Part shown: positions 46,850 to 55,211 of the stretch, piece after piece
Layout: each line of letters begins with the position of its first letter
Numbering within the stretch: position 1 is the stretch's first letter
Position numbers and translations under genes: made by a program
NCBI GenBank assembly: GCA_003565625.1
Contig: PXBD01000088.1
Location: 57,320 to 121,319, forward strand
Reading direction: 5' to 3'
DNA: 64,000 nucleotides
Source: Gammaproteobacteria bacterium
GTDB lineage: Bacteria; Pseudomonadota; Gammaproteobacteria; Xanthomonadales; Wenzhouxiangellaceae
Notes under the pieces: model-generated
The model's database searches: none
What the model was told of the DNA's origin: nothing
The model's input: only the letters and a program-made list of their open reading frames with translations

Positions 46850-48232
46850 ATGACCATCGCGCCCGACCAGTACCCGGCCATGCTGGCCGAGCTTCGCCAG
46901 ACCTTTGCCAGCGGCCTGACCCGCGACCTGGCCTGGCGCGATACCCAGCTGACGGCCATGTTGCAGTTGCTGAGCGACAACGAGCAGGCCATCGGCGAGG
47001 TTCTGGCCAAGGACCTGGGCAAGCCGCCGCAGGAAGTGCTGCTTGGTGAGCTGGCGCTGTTGTTCAGCGGTATTCGCTACACCCGCAAGCGCCTGAAGCG
47101 CTGGGCCAGGCCGCGCCGGGTGTCGACCCCGGCGGTCGGCCAGCCCGGGCGCAGCTGGGTCCAGCCCGAGCCGCTCGGCGTGGTTCTCATTCTGGGCGCC
47201 TGGAACTACCCTTTCCAGCTGATCTTCGGGCCGCTGATGCCGGCCATTGCCGCCGGCAACTGCGCCGTACTCAAACCCTCCGAGATCGCCCCGGAAAGCT
47301 CGGCCCTGATGACCGAATTGATCCCGAAGTATCTGGATCAGCGCGCTTACAAGGTGGTCGAGGGCGCGGTCGACGAGACCACCGCGCTGCTCAAGCAGCG
47401 CTTCGACCACATCATTTATACCGGCGGCGCGGCGGTGGGCAAGATCGTCATGCGTGCCGCATCCGAACACCTGACGCCCGTTACCCTGGAACTGGGCGGC
47501 AAGAGCCCGTGCGTGATCGACCGCGATGCCGACTTGCGCCTGGCCGCACGCCGCGTGATCTGGGGCAAGTGCATCAACGCCGGCCAGTCCTGCATCGCGC
47601 CGGACTACGTGCTGATCTCGGCCGAGCAGCGCGATGACTTCGTCGCTGCCCTGCGGGTTGAACTGGACGCCATGTACGGCGACGACCGCCTGGGCAGCGC
47701 CGACTACGCCAACATCGTCAACCCGCGCCATTTCCAGCGGGTCCGGCAACTGCTCGACGACGGCAAGGTCGTCATTGGCGGTCAGGTCGACGAGGCCCGC
47801 AACCGCATCGAGCCGACCGTGCTGGTCGACGTCGCCGCCGATGCGCCGGTGATGAAAGACGAAATCTTCGGCCCCGTCCTGCCCATCCTCACCGTTGCCG
47901 ATCTGGACGAGGCCATGCGCTTCATCCTCGACCGCGACAAGCCGCTGGCGGCCTACCTGTTCACCCGCAGCAAGGACAGCGAACAGCGCTTCGTCGAGAC
48001 GATCAGCTCCGGCAACATGTGCATCAACGACGTGATCATGTTTATGGCCGTGCACGAGTTGCCCTTCGGCGGGGTTGGCATGAGCGGCATGGGCCAGTAC
48101 CACGGCAAGACCGGCTTCGACCGCCTGAGTCACCTCAAGGCAGTGATGAGACGCGCCCGCACGCCTGAGCCGCCGGTGCGTTTTGCCCCGTACAGCGATC
48201 TGAAAATGAAGCTGCTGCGCTGGCTTTCCTGA
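46850..48232 (+). CDS. aldehyde dehydrogenase family protein
   Basis: A 460-residue NAD(P)-dependent aldehyde dehydrogenase. The active-site Cys is in GKCINAGQSCIAPDYVLI and the Glu in VTLELGGKSPCVI; PWNYPFQL appears as AWNYPFQLIFGPLMPAIAAGNCAVLKPSE. The shorter length and this sequence place it in the fatty or coniferyl aldehyde dehydrogenase class (ALDH3-like) without a mitochondrial-type extension. The ATG at 46850 has CAGGAG nine bases upstream. Co-direction with fadH suggests a role in fatty aldehyde or lipid peroxide clearance; substrate is inferred from class. Confidence 0.92.
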   Translation: MTIAPDQYPAMLAELRQTFASGLTRDLAWRDTQLTAMLQLLSDNEQAIGEVLAKDLGKPPQEVLLGELALLFSGIRYTRKRLKRWARPRRVSTPAVGQPGRSWVQPEPLGVVLILGAWNYPFQLIFGPLMPAIAAGNCAVLKPSEIAPESSALMTELIPKYLDQRAYKVVEGAVDETTALLKQRFDHIIYTGGAAVGKIVMRAASEHLTPVTLELGGKSPCVIDRDADLRLAARRVIWGKCINAGQSCIAPDYVLISAEQRDDFVAALRVELDAMYGDDRLGSADYANIVNPRHFQRVRQLLDDGKVVIGGQVDEARNRIEPTVLVDVAADAPVMKDEIFGPVLPILTVADLDEAMRFILDRDKPLAAYLFTRSKDSEQRFVETISSGNMCINDVIMFMAVHELPFGGVGMSGMGQYHGKTGFDRLSHLKAVMRRARTPEPPVRFAPYSDLKMKLLRWLS

Positions 48233-48316
48233 GCGGGCGTTGCCTGATCGATCAGATCATCGCCTTGGGGTTGATCACTTTCGGGTAATCGACAAGGCTG
48301 GCGCGTTTCCTTCACG

Positions 48317-48322
48317 TATAAT
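48317..48322 (+). promoter_or_regulatory. sigma-70 -10 element (TATAAT)
   Basis: A perfect TATAAT lies 25 bp before the small gene at 48347, in a spacer with little else. The best -35-like hexamer, TCGACA at 48289-48294, is 22 bp away, which is too far, so the promoter may be activator-dependent. It would drive the small gene and the large GGDEF/EAL sensor. Confidence 0.5.
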
Positions 48323-48346
48323 TACGGTCGAGGACGAGAGGAGGTC

Positions 48347-48598
48347 GTGCGATGCCGAAATGGGGAGAGTTTGGAGCGCTTCCCCAAGGCTGGTTCCGCC
48401 TGGTGGTATCAATCCTTTTCCTGGTTGGCGCTGCCGGATCGCGACAACAACCATCGCCTGCTGCGCGGAAATCCGCCGCCGCTGCTCGAAAACATCCGCG
48501 CGCTGGTGGAATTCAAGGTTGCGCAGGGTCTGCTGCAGGGCAGTGACGACCTGGACAATCTGCTCAGCCATCGCTATCTGCCGCCGCCGGAGGTCTGA
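48347..48598 (+). CDS. small hypothetical protein upstream of the PhnD-GGDEF-EAL sensor
   Basis: An 83-codon frame with GC-rich third positions and well-formed protein character (LLRGNPPPLLENIRALVEFKVAQGLLQGSDDLDNLLSHRYLPPPEV). Its stop is directly followed by the GTG of the sensor gene, so translation is probably coupled. It is soluble with no signal peptide. The start is uncertain: GTG 48347 is only two bases after AGGAGG, and a TTG at 48371 is an alternative (giving about 75 residues). The same AGGAGG is ideally spaced for an ATG at 48352 in another frame. I do not recognise the family; a role as partner of the sensor is inferred only from coupling. Confidence 0.6.
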   Translation: MRCRNGESLERFPKAGSAWWYQSFSWLALPDRDNNHRLLRGNPPPLLENIRALVEFKVAQGLLQGSDDLDNLLSHRYLPPPEV

Positions 48599-51500
48599 GT
48601 GAGAGGATCGGTCCTGTGTCTGGCACTGCTGATGCTGGCCGGATGGCTGCTCGCCTCCAGCCCGGCAGCGGCCGAGCCGGTCCGGATCGGTATTCTTGCC
48701 CATCGTTCGGCCGATATCACGCTGGAACAATGGCGCCCGCTCGTCGATGGGCTGGAGCAGGCCATCCCCGAACGTGAGTTCACCATCGAGGCGCTGGATT
48801 ATCCCGCCCTGGAACAAGCCGTGGCCACTCGCCGGCTGGATTTCGTGCTGACCAACTCAGGCCACTACATTTTGCTGCTGCGCCGCTATGGGCTCTCGGC
48901 ACCGCTGGCCACACGCGTGGCCCGCGTCGATGGCCAAGACGTTGCGGTTTTCGGCGGGGTGATCATCGTGCGTGCCGATAACGAGGATATTCATCAATTG
49001 CCCGACCTGGCCGGCCGCCGAATCGGTTTTGTTGATCGCGACTCCATGGGCGGGTTCCAGATGCAGGCCTACGAACTGCGCTCCGCCGGTGTCTCGCTGC
49101 CGTCCGATCGCCTGCTGGTACCGACCGGCATGCCGCACGATCGGGTTGTTGAACGGGTCCTGGCCGGTGATGTCGAGGCCGGCTTTGTCCGCTCCGGCCT
49201 GATCGAGAGCATGGCCGGAGAGGGGCTGGTTGATCTGGATGCGATCCGGGTGATCAATGCGCAGGATCTGGTCGGCCTGCCGTTCGCGGTCTCAACCCGG
49301 CTTTATCCGGAGTGGCCGGTAGCGGCCTTGCCGGGCATAGACCCGGAGCTGGCTCGGCAGGTTGCCTCGGCGCTGCTTGGCTTGAAGGACCAGCCGGCGC
49401 TGGCCGCTGCGCCGAACATGAGCGTGTTCAACTTGCCGGCTGATTATTCCGTCCTGGAAGACATGCTGCGCGAGCTGCGGGTGGCCCCTTTTGACAGCGC
49501 GCTTGAAGTGACCGCGGCGGATCTCTGGCGACAGTACTGGCGCCAGATCCTGCTGCTGGCGGCGGCGTTCGGGCTGCTGCTGATTCTGGTATCCCTGCTG
49601 ACTGTTGGCAGCCGCAGGCTCAAGCGTTTGCAGAACATTATCCGGCGCTCACCGGTAGTGGCCATGTCCTGGCGCAACGAACCGGGCTGGCCGGTCAGCT
49701 ACATCAGCGACAACATCGATCGCTTTGGCTATGACCGGACGGCATTTTTGTCGGGCCAGCTTCACTACGATGAATTGATCCACCCGGATGATCTGCCCGA
49801 GGTCGCCGCGCAGGTGGAGCATCACCTGAACCACGGGCCGGATCAGTACGAACAGCACTACCGCCTGCGCCACGGCGATGGCCACTGGATTCGAATCCAC
49901 AACCACACCTGGCTGACCCGCAGCCGGCACGGCCAGGTGACGGGCATCCACGGCGTGCTCATGGACGTCACCGAGCAGCAGGAGGCTGAAGAACGCGCCG
50001 AGCATTTGCGCCATCTGCTGCGCTACGTGATCGAACACGCCCGCTACGCGGTGGCCGTGCACGATCGCGATCTGAACTACCTGTTCGTCAGCCGCAACTA
50101 CCTCGAAACGTTCGACGTCTCGGACCCCGATGTCATCGGCAAACACCACTACGAAGTGTTTCCGGATCTTCCCCAGAAATGGCGTGACGCGCACCAGCGG
50201 GTACTGCAGGGTGAAGTGCTGTCGGCCGAGGAAGACCGGATGGATCATCCCGACGGCAGCATGGACTGGACCCGGTGGGAATGCCGGCCGTGGTTGGATG
50301 CCGACGGCAGCATCGGTGGCCTGATCGTCTATACCGAGATCATTACCGAGCGCAAGCAGGCCGAGCTGGAGTTGCGCGAAAAAACCGCGGCCCTGGCCCG
50401 AAGCAACGAGCGCCTGGAGCAACTGGCCACGGTGTTTACCCACGCCCGCGAAGGCGTGATCATCGCCGATGCGGCCGGCGACATTGTTGAAGTCAACGAT
50501 TCCTTTACCCGCATCACCGGCTATCCGCGCGAAGAAGTGCTCGGCCGCAATCCGCGCATTTTGTCCTCCGGCCGGCAGGACGCGTCGTTTTACCGCGCGC
50601 TGTGGCAAGACCTGGAAACCTGTGGCCACTGGAAGGGAGAAATCTGGAACCGGCGCAAATCGGGCGAAATCTATCCGCAGAACTCCACCATTACCGCCGT
50701 GCGCGATGAAGACGGTCGACCGGTGCAGTACATCGCTTTGTTCAGCGATCTCAGCGATCGCGAACGCCACGCCCGGGAACTGGAATACCTGGCCTACCAC
50801 GACGAATTGACCGGCCTGCCCAATCGGCGCCTGCTGACCAAACACCTTGAGCAGGCCATGGCGCGCGCCGATCAGCAAGAGACCGGGCTGGCGGTGGCCT
50901 ACCTGGACCTCGATGACTTCAAGCAGATCAATGATGACTACGGGCAGGCGGCGGGCGATAGGGTGTTATGCGAGCTCTCGGAGCGGCTCCGATCCAATTT
51001 GCGCGCGGGCGACCTGGTCGCCCGGCTTGGCGGCGATGAACTGGTGGTTGTTTTCTGCGATGTGTCCGGCCCTGAGGTGGCGGCCGGGCTGCTGGACGAG
51101 CTGCTTGCGCTGGCTGCCCGGCCGCTCCAGGTCGAGGGCGGGGACATCCGGCTCGGTGCCACGATTGGCGTGACCCTGTATCCGCAGCCGGAGACGCCTG
51201 ATGCCGACCAGCTGATGCGCCAGGCCGATCAGGCCATGTACCAGGCCAAGCAGGCCGGCAAGGCTTGTTTCCAGTTTTTCGACCACGAACAGGAACAGGC
51301 GATCCGCGGCCGGTTCGAAAGCCTCCAGCGTCTGCGCGAGGCGCTGGCGCAACAGGAATTCGTGCTGTTCTACCAGCCCAAGGCCAATATGCGCTCCGGC
51401 GAAGTCATCGGGGCCGAGGCGCTGATCCGCTGGCAGCACCCCGAGCGCGGCCTGTTAGCGCCCGGGGAGTTTCTGCCGCTGCTGGAAAACGACGAACTGG

Positions 51501-52465
51501 CCCTGGAGCTGGGCGCCTGGGTGCTCGAGGAGGCCTTGTCCCAGGCCGATGCATGGCGCCGGCAGGGGCTGGACCTGGTCGTCAGCGTCAACGTTTTTGC
51601 CCGCCAGCTGCAGCATGAAGCGTTCGTCGATGACCTGCGCGCAGCGCTCGCGCGTTATCCCAAACTGGGCGCGGACCGGCTGGAAATCGAGATCCTCGAG
51701 ACCAGCGCGCTGGAAGACATTGACCGGATTTCCACCGTGGTCCGCCAGTGCCAGTCGCTCGGCGTGTTGTGTGCGCTGGACGACTTCGGCACCGGCTATT
51801 CGTCGCTGACCTATCTCAAGCGCCTGCCCGCGGCCATTCTCAAGATCGACCAGAGCTTCGTGCGCGACATGCTCGATGATCCCGAGGACCTGGCCATCCT
51901 GAGCGGGACGCTGGGCCTGGCTACCGCGTTCCAGCGCGTACCCGTAGCCGAAGGGGTGGAGACGCTCGCCCACGGCGAGATACTGCTCGACCTGGGCTGC
52001 GAGCTGGCCCAAGGCTACGGCATTGCCCGCCCGATGCCGGCTGCCGATCTGCCGGACTGGGTCCGCAGCTGGCAGCCTGCCGTCAGCTGGAAAGACCGAC
52101 CGGCCAGGAACGCGACCCAGGTTCGGCTGCTTTTTGCCATGGTCGAGCACCGTGCCTGGGTGGCCCAGGTCGCTGGCTGTGTCGAGTCGGGGCACAAGTG
52201 TCCCGAGCTGTCGGAAAAGCACTGCGCGTTCGGGCGCTGGCTGCACGGGCAGGCCGAAGAACTCGGCATCAGCGACCAGATGCTGGCCGAACTACACGAA
52301 ATCCACGACGAGATCCATCGACTGGGCAAGGAGTTGGTGGAACAGCAGGCCCATGAGACGGATGACACACAAGCAGCCGACCTGGCGCGCTTGCACGCTC
52401 TGCGCGACTGTCTGATCGCCAAGCTGACCGAAATCGAACAGTCCCTGGCAACGTCTGCGGCCTGA
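48599..52465 (+). CDS. PhnD-like periplasmic sensor with PAS, GGDEF, EAL and CZB domains
   Basis: A 1288-residue inner-membrane signalling protein. Signal peptide (residues 1-25); PhnD/phosphonate-binding-like periplasmic domain (~26-300, VRIGILAHRSADITLEQWRPLVDGL, GGFQMQAYELRSAGV); membrane segment (~316-338); three PAS-like domains (~345-725); GGDEF (~740-890) with the variant GGDEL in RLGGDELVVVF; EAL (~905-1150) with intact EALIRW and DDFGTGYSSLTYLKR; and a C-terminal CZB zinc-binding domain (~1175-1250) with HRAW and HCAFGRWLHG. It is predicted to control c-di-GMP, probably mainly as a phosphodiesterase, in response to a periplasmic ligand and cytoplasmic zinc or oxidants. The start is GTG 48599, coupled to the small gene upstream. 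Confidence 0.92.
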   Translation: MRGSVLCLALLMLAGWLLASSPAAAEPVRIGILAHRSADITLEQWRPLVDGLEQAIPEREFTIEALDYPALEQAVATRRLDFVLTNSGHYILLLRRYGLSAPLATRVARVDGQDVAVFGGVIIVRADNEDIHQLPDLAGRRIGFVDRDSMGGFQMQAYELRSAGVSLPSDRLLVPTGMPHDRVVERVLAGDVEAGFVRSGLIESMAGEGLVDLDAIRVINAQDLVGLPFAVSTRLYPEWPVAALPGIDPELARQVASALLGLKDQPALAAAPNMSVFNLPADYSVLEDMLRELRVAPFDSALEVTAADLWRQYWRQILLLAAAFGLLLILVSLLTVGSRRLKRLQNIIRRSPVVAMSWRNEPGWPVSYISDNIDRFGYDRTAFLSGQLHYDELIHPDDLPEVAAQVEHHLNHGPDQYEQHYRLRHGDGHWIRIHNHTWLTRSRHGQVTGIHGVLMDVTEQQEAEERAEHLRHLLRYVIEHARYAVAVHDRDLNYLFVSRNYLETFDVSDPDVIGKHHYEVFPDLPQKWRDAHQRVLQGEVLSAEEDRMDHPDGSMDWTRWECRPWLDADGSIGGLIVYTEIITERKQAELELREKTAALARSNERLEQLATVFTHAREGVIIADAAGDIVEVNDSFTRITGYPREEVLGRNPRILSSGRQDASFYRALWQDLETCGHWKGEIWNRRKSGEIYPQNSTITAVRDEDGRPVQYIALFSDLSDRERHARELEYLAYHDELTGLPNRRLLTKHLEQAMARADQQETGLAVAYLDLDDFKQINDDYGQAAGDRVLCELSERLRSNLRAGDLVARLGGDELVVVFCDVSGPEVAAGLLDELLALAARPLQVEGGDIRLGATIGVTLYPQPETPDADQLMRQADQAMYQAKQAGKACFQFFDHEQEQAIRGRFESLQRLREALAQQEFVLFYQPKANMRSGEVIGAEALIRWQHPERGLLAPGEFLPLLENDELALELGAWVLEEALSQADAWRRQGLDLVVSVNVFARQLQHEAFVDDLRAALARYPKLGADRLEIEILETSALEDIDRISTVVRQCQSLGVLCALDDFGTGYSSLTYLKRLPAAILKIDQSFVRDMLDDPEDLAILSGTLGLATAFQRVPVAEGVETLAHGEILLDLGCELAQGYGIARPMPAADLPDWVRSWQPAVSWKDRPARNATQVRLLFAMVEHRAWVAQVAGCVESGHKCPELSEKHCAFGRWLHGQAEELGISDQMLAELHEIHDEIHRLGKELVEQQAHETDDTQAADLARLHALRDCLIAKLTEIEQSLATSAA

Positions 52466-52554
52466 GCGAAGTTGTGCCGATCCGGCTGTCGGCCGGGCCG
52501 GACCGTTCGCGCCTGTGACAGAATAGAGATTTTCGGGCCTTCAGGAGATTCGCT

Positions 52555-53130
52555 GTGACGTTGCTGGTTCTGGGTTTGATCTTGTTTCTGGGGATTCACT
52601 GCATCCGCATCGTGGCCGATCCGCTGCGCAGCCGCATGGTCGATGCCATGGGCCTGTGGGGCTACAAGGGCCTCTACAGCGTGGTCTCGCTGGTCGGGCT
52701 GGTATTGATCGTGATCGGCTACGGTCAGGCCCGGCTTGATCCGACCTGGCTGTACCATCCGCCGCCGTATCTGCGGCATGTGAACATGCTGCTGATGTTG
52801 CTGGTGTTTCCGGCCTTGCTCGCGGCCTACTTCCCCGGCCGCATCCAGAGCGCGCTCAAGCATCCCATGCTGATTGCGGTCAAGGCCTGGGCCCTGGCCC
52901 ACCTGCTGGTCAACGGCACCCTGGCCGGGGTGCTGCTGTTCGGTGGTTTTCTGGTCTGGGCGGTGGCCGACCGGATCTCGGTCAAGCGCCGCAGCGGTCC
53001 CGGCACCGAACCGCAGCTGCCGAAAACCGCGCTCAACGACGTCATCGTTGTTGTCGGCGGCCTGGGCCTGTATGCCGCGTTTACCTTCTGGCTGCACCCG
53101 ATCCTGTTTGGCGTCGCCGTGGTCGGTTGA
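52555..53130 (+). CDS. nnrU: NnrU family membrane protein
   Basis: A 191-residue protein with about five hydrophobic segments. The N-terminal half has the family stretch GIHCIRIVADPLRSRMVDAMGLWGYKGLYSVVSLVGLVLIVIGYG, and HPMLIAVKAWALAHLLVNGTLAGVLLFGGFLVWAVAD is also typical. NnrU is needed for nitrite and NO reductase expression in Rhodobacter; elsewhere its role is unclear. The start is GTG 52555. Its bases 52615-52697 are duplicated at 57508-57590, beyond the kai operon. It is convergent with kaiB, 21 bp apart. Confidence 0.9.
   Translation: MTLLVLGLILFLGIHCIRIVADPLRSRMVDAMGLWGYKGLYSVVSLVGLVLIVIGYGQARLDPTWLYHPPPYLRHVNMLLMLLVFPALLAAYFPGRIQSALKHPMLIAVKAWALAHLLVNGTLAGVLLFGGFLVWAVADRISVKRRSGPGTEPQLPKTALNDVIVVVGGLGLYAAFTFWLHPILFGVAVVG
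52615..52697 (+). repeat. left 83-bp direct repeat (inside nnrU)
   Basis: These 83 bp of nnrU match 57508-57590 in the same orientation with five mismatches (94% identity). The two copies bracket kaiB, kaiC and the PAS-GGDEF-EAL gene. The right copy is a stand-alone fragment. Confidence 0.85.
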
Positions 53131-53151
53131 GCACGCATGGCCCGGTAGCGT

Positions 53152-53460
53152 CTATGTTGCTTCGAGATCGGACAGAAAACGGCGCAGGCGGTCGCCGTCG
53201 GACAGGTCACCGTAGAGCACGGAGACTTCGCCGTCATCGTCGGTCTTGAGCAAAGACGGGGTTGCGAACACGGAATGGCTCAGCCCCTGGTCAGGTTGCT
53301 TCAGCAGGTCGATCTCGTAGGCTTGAACCTCGCCGCGGCCCATGCGCTCGAGCATTGTCGACAGGTTGGCGCGAGCGCGCTGCGAGCGCGGCGCGTTGCC
53401 GGTCACGAACAAGGTCAGCACCGGTATTGATGATTCACCGGACGGGTGGGGGTTGGTCAT
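53152..53460 (-). CDS. kaiB: KaiB-like thioredoxin-fold protein
   Basis: A 102-residue KaiB homologue. VLTLFVTGNAPRSQRARANLSTML is the first beta-alpha unit, and VFATPSLLKTDDDGEVSVLYGDLSDGDRLRRFL is the family's ATP[ST]L and GDLS region. Cyanobacterial KaiB switches fold and binds KaiC to set the clock phase; non-cyanobacterial KaiB/KaiC pairs are linked to stress tolerance (for example in Legionella). The ATG at 53460 overlaps the kaiC stop by 4 bp, so it is the last gene of the operon. No KaiA is seen. Confidence 0.92.
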   Translation of the reverse strand: MTNPHPSGESSIPVLTLFVTGNAPRSQRARANLSTMLERMGRGEVQAYEIDLLKQPDQGLSHSVFATPSLLKTDDDGEVSVLYGDLSDGDRLRRFLSDLEAT

Positions 53461-55169
53461 GACTGCGGCTCCTCGTGCTTGCCCTCCTGGGCAGATGGGG
53501 TGTCGCGCTCGGGTTCGCGACGTTGCTTGATGCGCTCCTGGTGAACCCGTTCGAGACGGTCGGTCTCGGAGAATTCCTCTTCTTCCAGCTGCAGCTCGGC
53601 CGCCAGCCGGCGCTGTTCGCGTTCGGTTTGTTCCAGGCGTTGTTCGAGATCCATACGCCGCTGTTCGCGTTCGCGGGCGCGCCGGCGCGCCGCGGCGGCA
53701 TCCTCGCGCTCGCGGGTCGCACGTGCGGTGCCCATCAGCACCTCGGAGCCGTGCTCGTAGACGTCGGCAAGGTCGATGCCCTGATCCGACAGAATCAGCT
53801 CGCGCTGCTGGTTGGAATGGGCCGAGCCGCGTGATTTGACGATCGACAGCGAGCGGTTGCGCTCGCCGGCGCGGACGTTGTAGTCGAGGACGATCCAGCT
53901 GTCGGCGATGGTCGAGACCTGGCCCTGCGTGGCCTCGCCTTCCGGATCCAGCTCACCACTCAGGGAGGTCAGCACGGTAGTGATGCCGCGCCGCCGGATG
54001 ACGTCGATCATGTGCTCGATCGCCATGCTTGCCTCCTCGCCGGCGCTGGCCTTGAGCAAGGCAGAAACCGGGTCGATGACCAGGCACTGCGGGTCAAAGT
54101 CTTTGAGCAGGCGATGCAGGTTCAGAAAGTGTTCGGTCACGCGCAAGGCATAGGCGGACTGGTTCTGGAAGCGGATCAGACCCTCCTTGATCGGGCCGCC
54201 CAGGTCGATGCCGACCGAGGCCAGGTTGCGCACGTACGGTTCTTCCACCTCGTCGAAGCTGACATACAGCGTGCGTTCGCCGCGCCGGGCGGCGGCTGCG
54301 GCGAAACTTGCCGCCAGGGTACTCTTGGCGGTGCCGGGGCGGCCGGAGACCAGCAGGCTGGAACCCCGGTAGATGCCGCCGCCCAGGAGCTTGTCGAGCC
54401 GTTCGATGCCGGTGCTGAGGCGCTCGCCGGTCGCCAGGGCCGGCCCGTCGGACGGCGCCTCGTGGTAGGGCAGCTGAATGCCGTCATCGTCGATGATCAT
54501 CGGCATTGCATCGGCCACGTGACTGGATCCGCGGTATTTGGCGATGCGCAAGGAGCGATGGAGCTGCTGGTTGATCATGTGGGCCGAGGCAACGAGGGTC
54601 GCCGAGAGCAGGAACTCGATGCCCTCCAGGTGCGCTGGTGCGAGGCTGTCGCGGGTGGCCTTGCCGGTAAGCAGCACGGTCCAGCCGTGCTGCTCGCAGT
54701 GGGCGTCGATGCGCCGCACCTGGTCGATCGCGGCGTGGCCGTCGGGCTGGTACTGCAGCAGTTGATCGATGCCGTCGAATACGATCCAGCTCGCGTCGGT
54801 CCGGCCAATAGCCGCCCCGACAATGCTCAGCAGGCCCTCGATATCGAACTCCCCGGCCGCCTCGGAGCCAAAGCGTGGGCGGGCATCGATCAACTGCCAG
54901 CGGTCCGAGGCAAGCAACTGCTCGCCCCAGCGAAACGAAGCGGCGTCGCGCTGGACCTGTGCTGGTGATTCCTCGAAGGTGACGAACACGCCGCCTTCGC
55001 CGCGTTCGATCGCCCGGGCCAGCACCTGCAGGGCGAGGACGGTTTTGCCGGCCGCAGCCTGGCCGAGCACCAGGGTCGCCTGGCCCGACGGCAGGCCGCC
55101 GCCGGTGGCGTGATCGAGACCGGCGATGCCGGTCTGGCGTTTGCTCAGTTTGGTGTCGCTCTCGCTCAT
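53457..55169 (-). CDS. kaiC: KaiC-like double-RecA ATPase/kinase with C-terminal coiled coil
   Basis: A 570-residue KaiC homologue. CI has a P-loop at residues 36-43 (GQAAAGKT) and the catalytic Glu pair E66/E67 (TFEES). CII has a P-loop at 276-284 (GRPGTAKST, with Ala where Gly is usual) and a modified Glu motif (SFDEVEEPY, residues 304-312). The autophosphorylation pair aligns as S419-T420 (QVSTIAD) with T414 matching T426 of the Synechococcus protein, so phospho-switching is plausible. Residues ~475-550 are a long charged coiled coil (EREDAAAARRRAREREQRR), an unusual tail replacing the short KaiA-binding peptide. It lies 42 bp after the PAS-GGDEF-EAL gene and overlaps kaiB. Confidence 0.93.
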   Translation of the reverse strand: MSESDTKLSKRQTGIAGLDHATGGGLPSGQATLVLGQAAAGKTVLALQVLARAIERGEGGVFVTFEESPAQVQRDAASFRWGEQLLASDRWQLIDARPRFGSEAAGEFDIEGLLSIVGAAIGRTDASWIVFDGIDQLLQYQPDGHAAIDQVRRIDAHCEQHGWTVLLTGKATRDSLAPAHLEGIEFLLSATLVASAHMINQQLHRSLRIAKYRGSSHVADAMPMIIDDDGIQLPYHEAPSDGPALATGERLSTGIERLDKLLGGGIYRGSSLLVSGRPGTAKSTLAASFAAAAARRGERTLYVSFDEVEEPYVRNLASVGIDLGGPIKEGLIRFQNQSAYALRVTEHFLNLHRLLKDFDPQCLVIDPVSALLKASAGEEASMAIEHMIDVIRRRGITTVLTSLSGELDPEGEATQGQVSTIADSWIVLDYNVRAGERNRSLSIVKSRGSAHSNQQRELILSDQGIDLADVYEHGSEVLMGTARATREREDAAAARRRAREREQRRMDLEQRLEQTEREQRRLAAELQLEEEEFSETDRLERVHQERIKQRREPERDTPSAQEGKHEEPQS

Positions 55170-55211
55170 GTTGTTTTCCTCAGACCCGCACTTTCGGAGA
55201 CCGCGAGTTAC

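Noticed and set aside
48352..48546. 64-codon plus-strand frame with an ideal ribosome site
   Set aside because: After about 30 codons its codon use and composition become those of a shadow frame; the overlapping 83-codon frame is more protein-like. Kept only as a possible leader in the findings.
53131..53151. Terminator between nnrU and kaiB
   Set aside because: The 21-bp convergent spacer has no hairpin or T tract.
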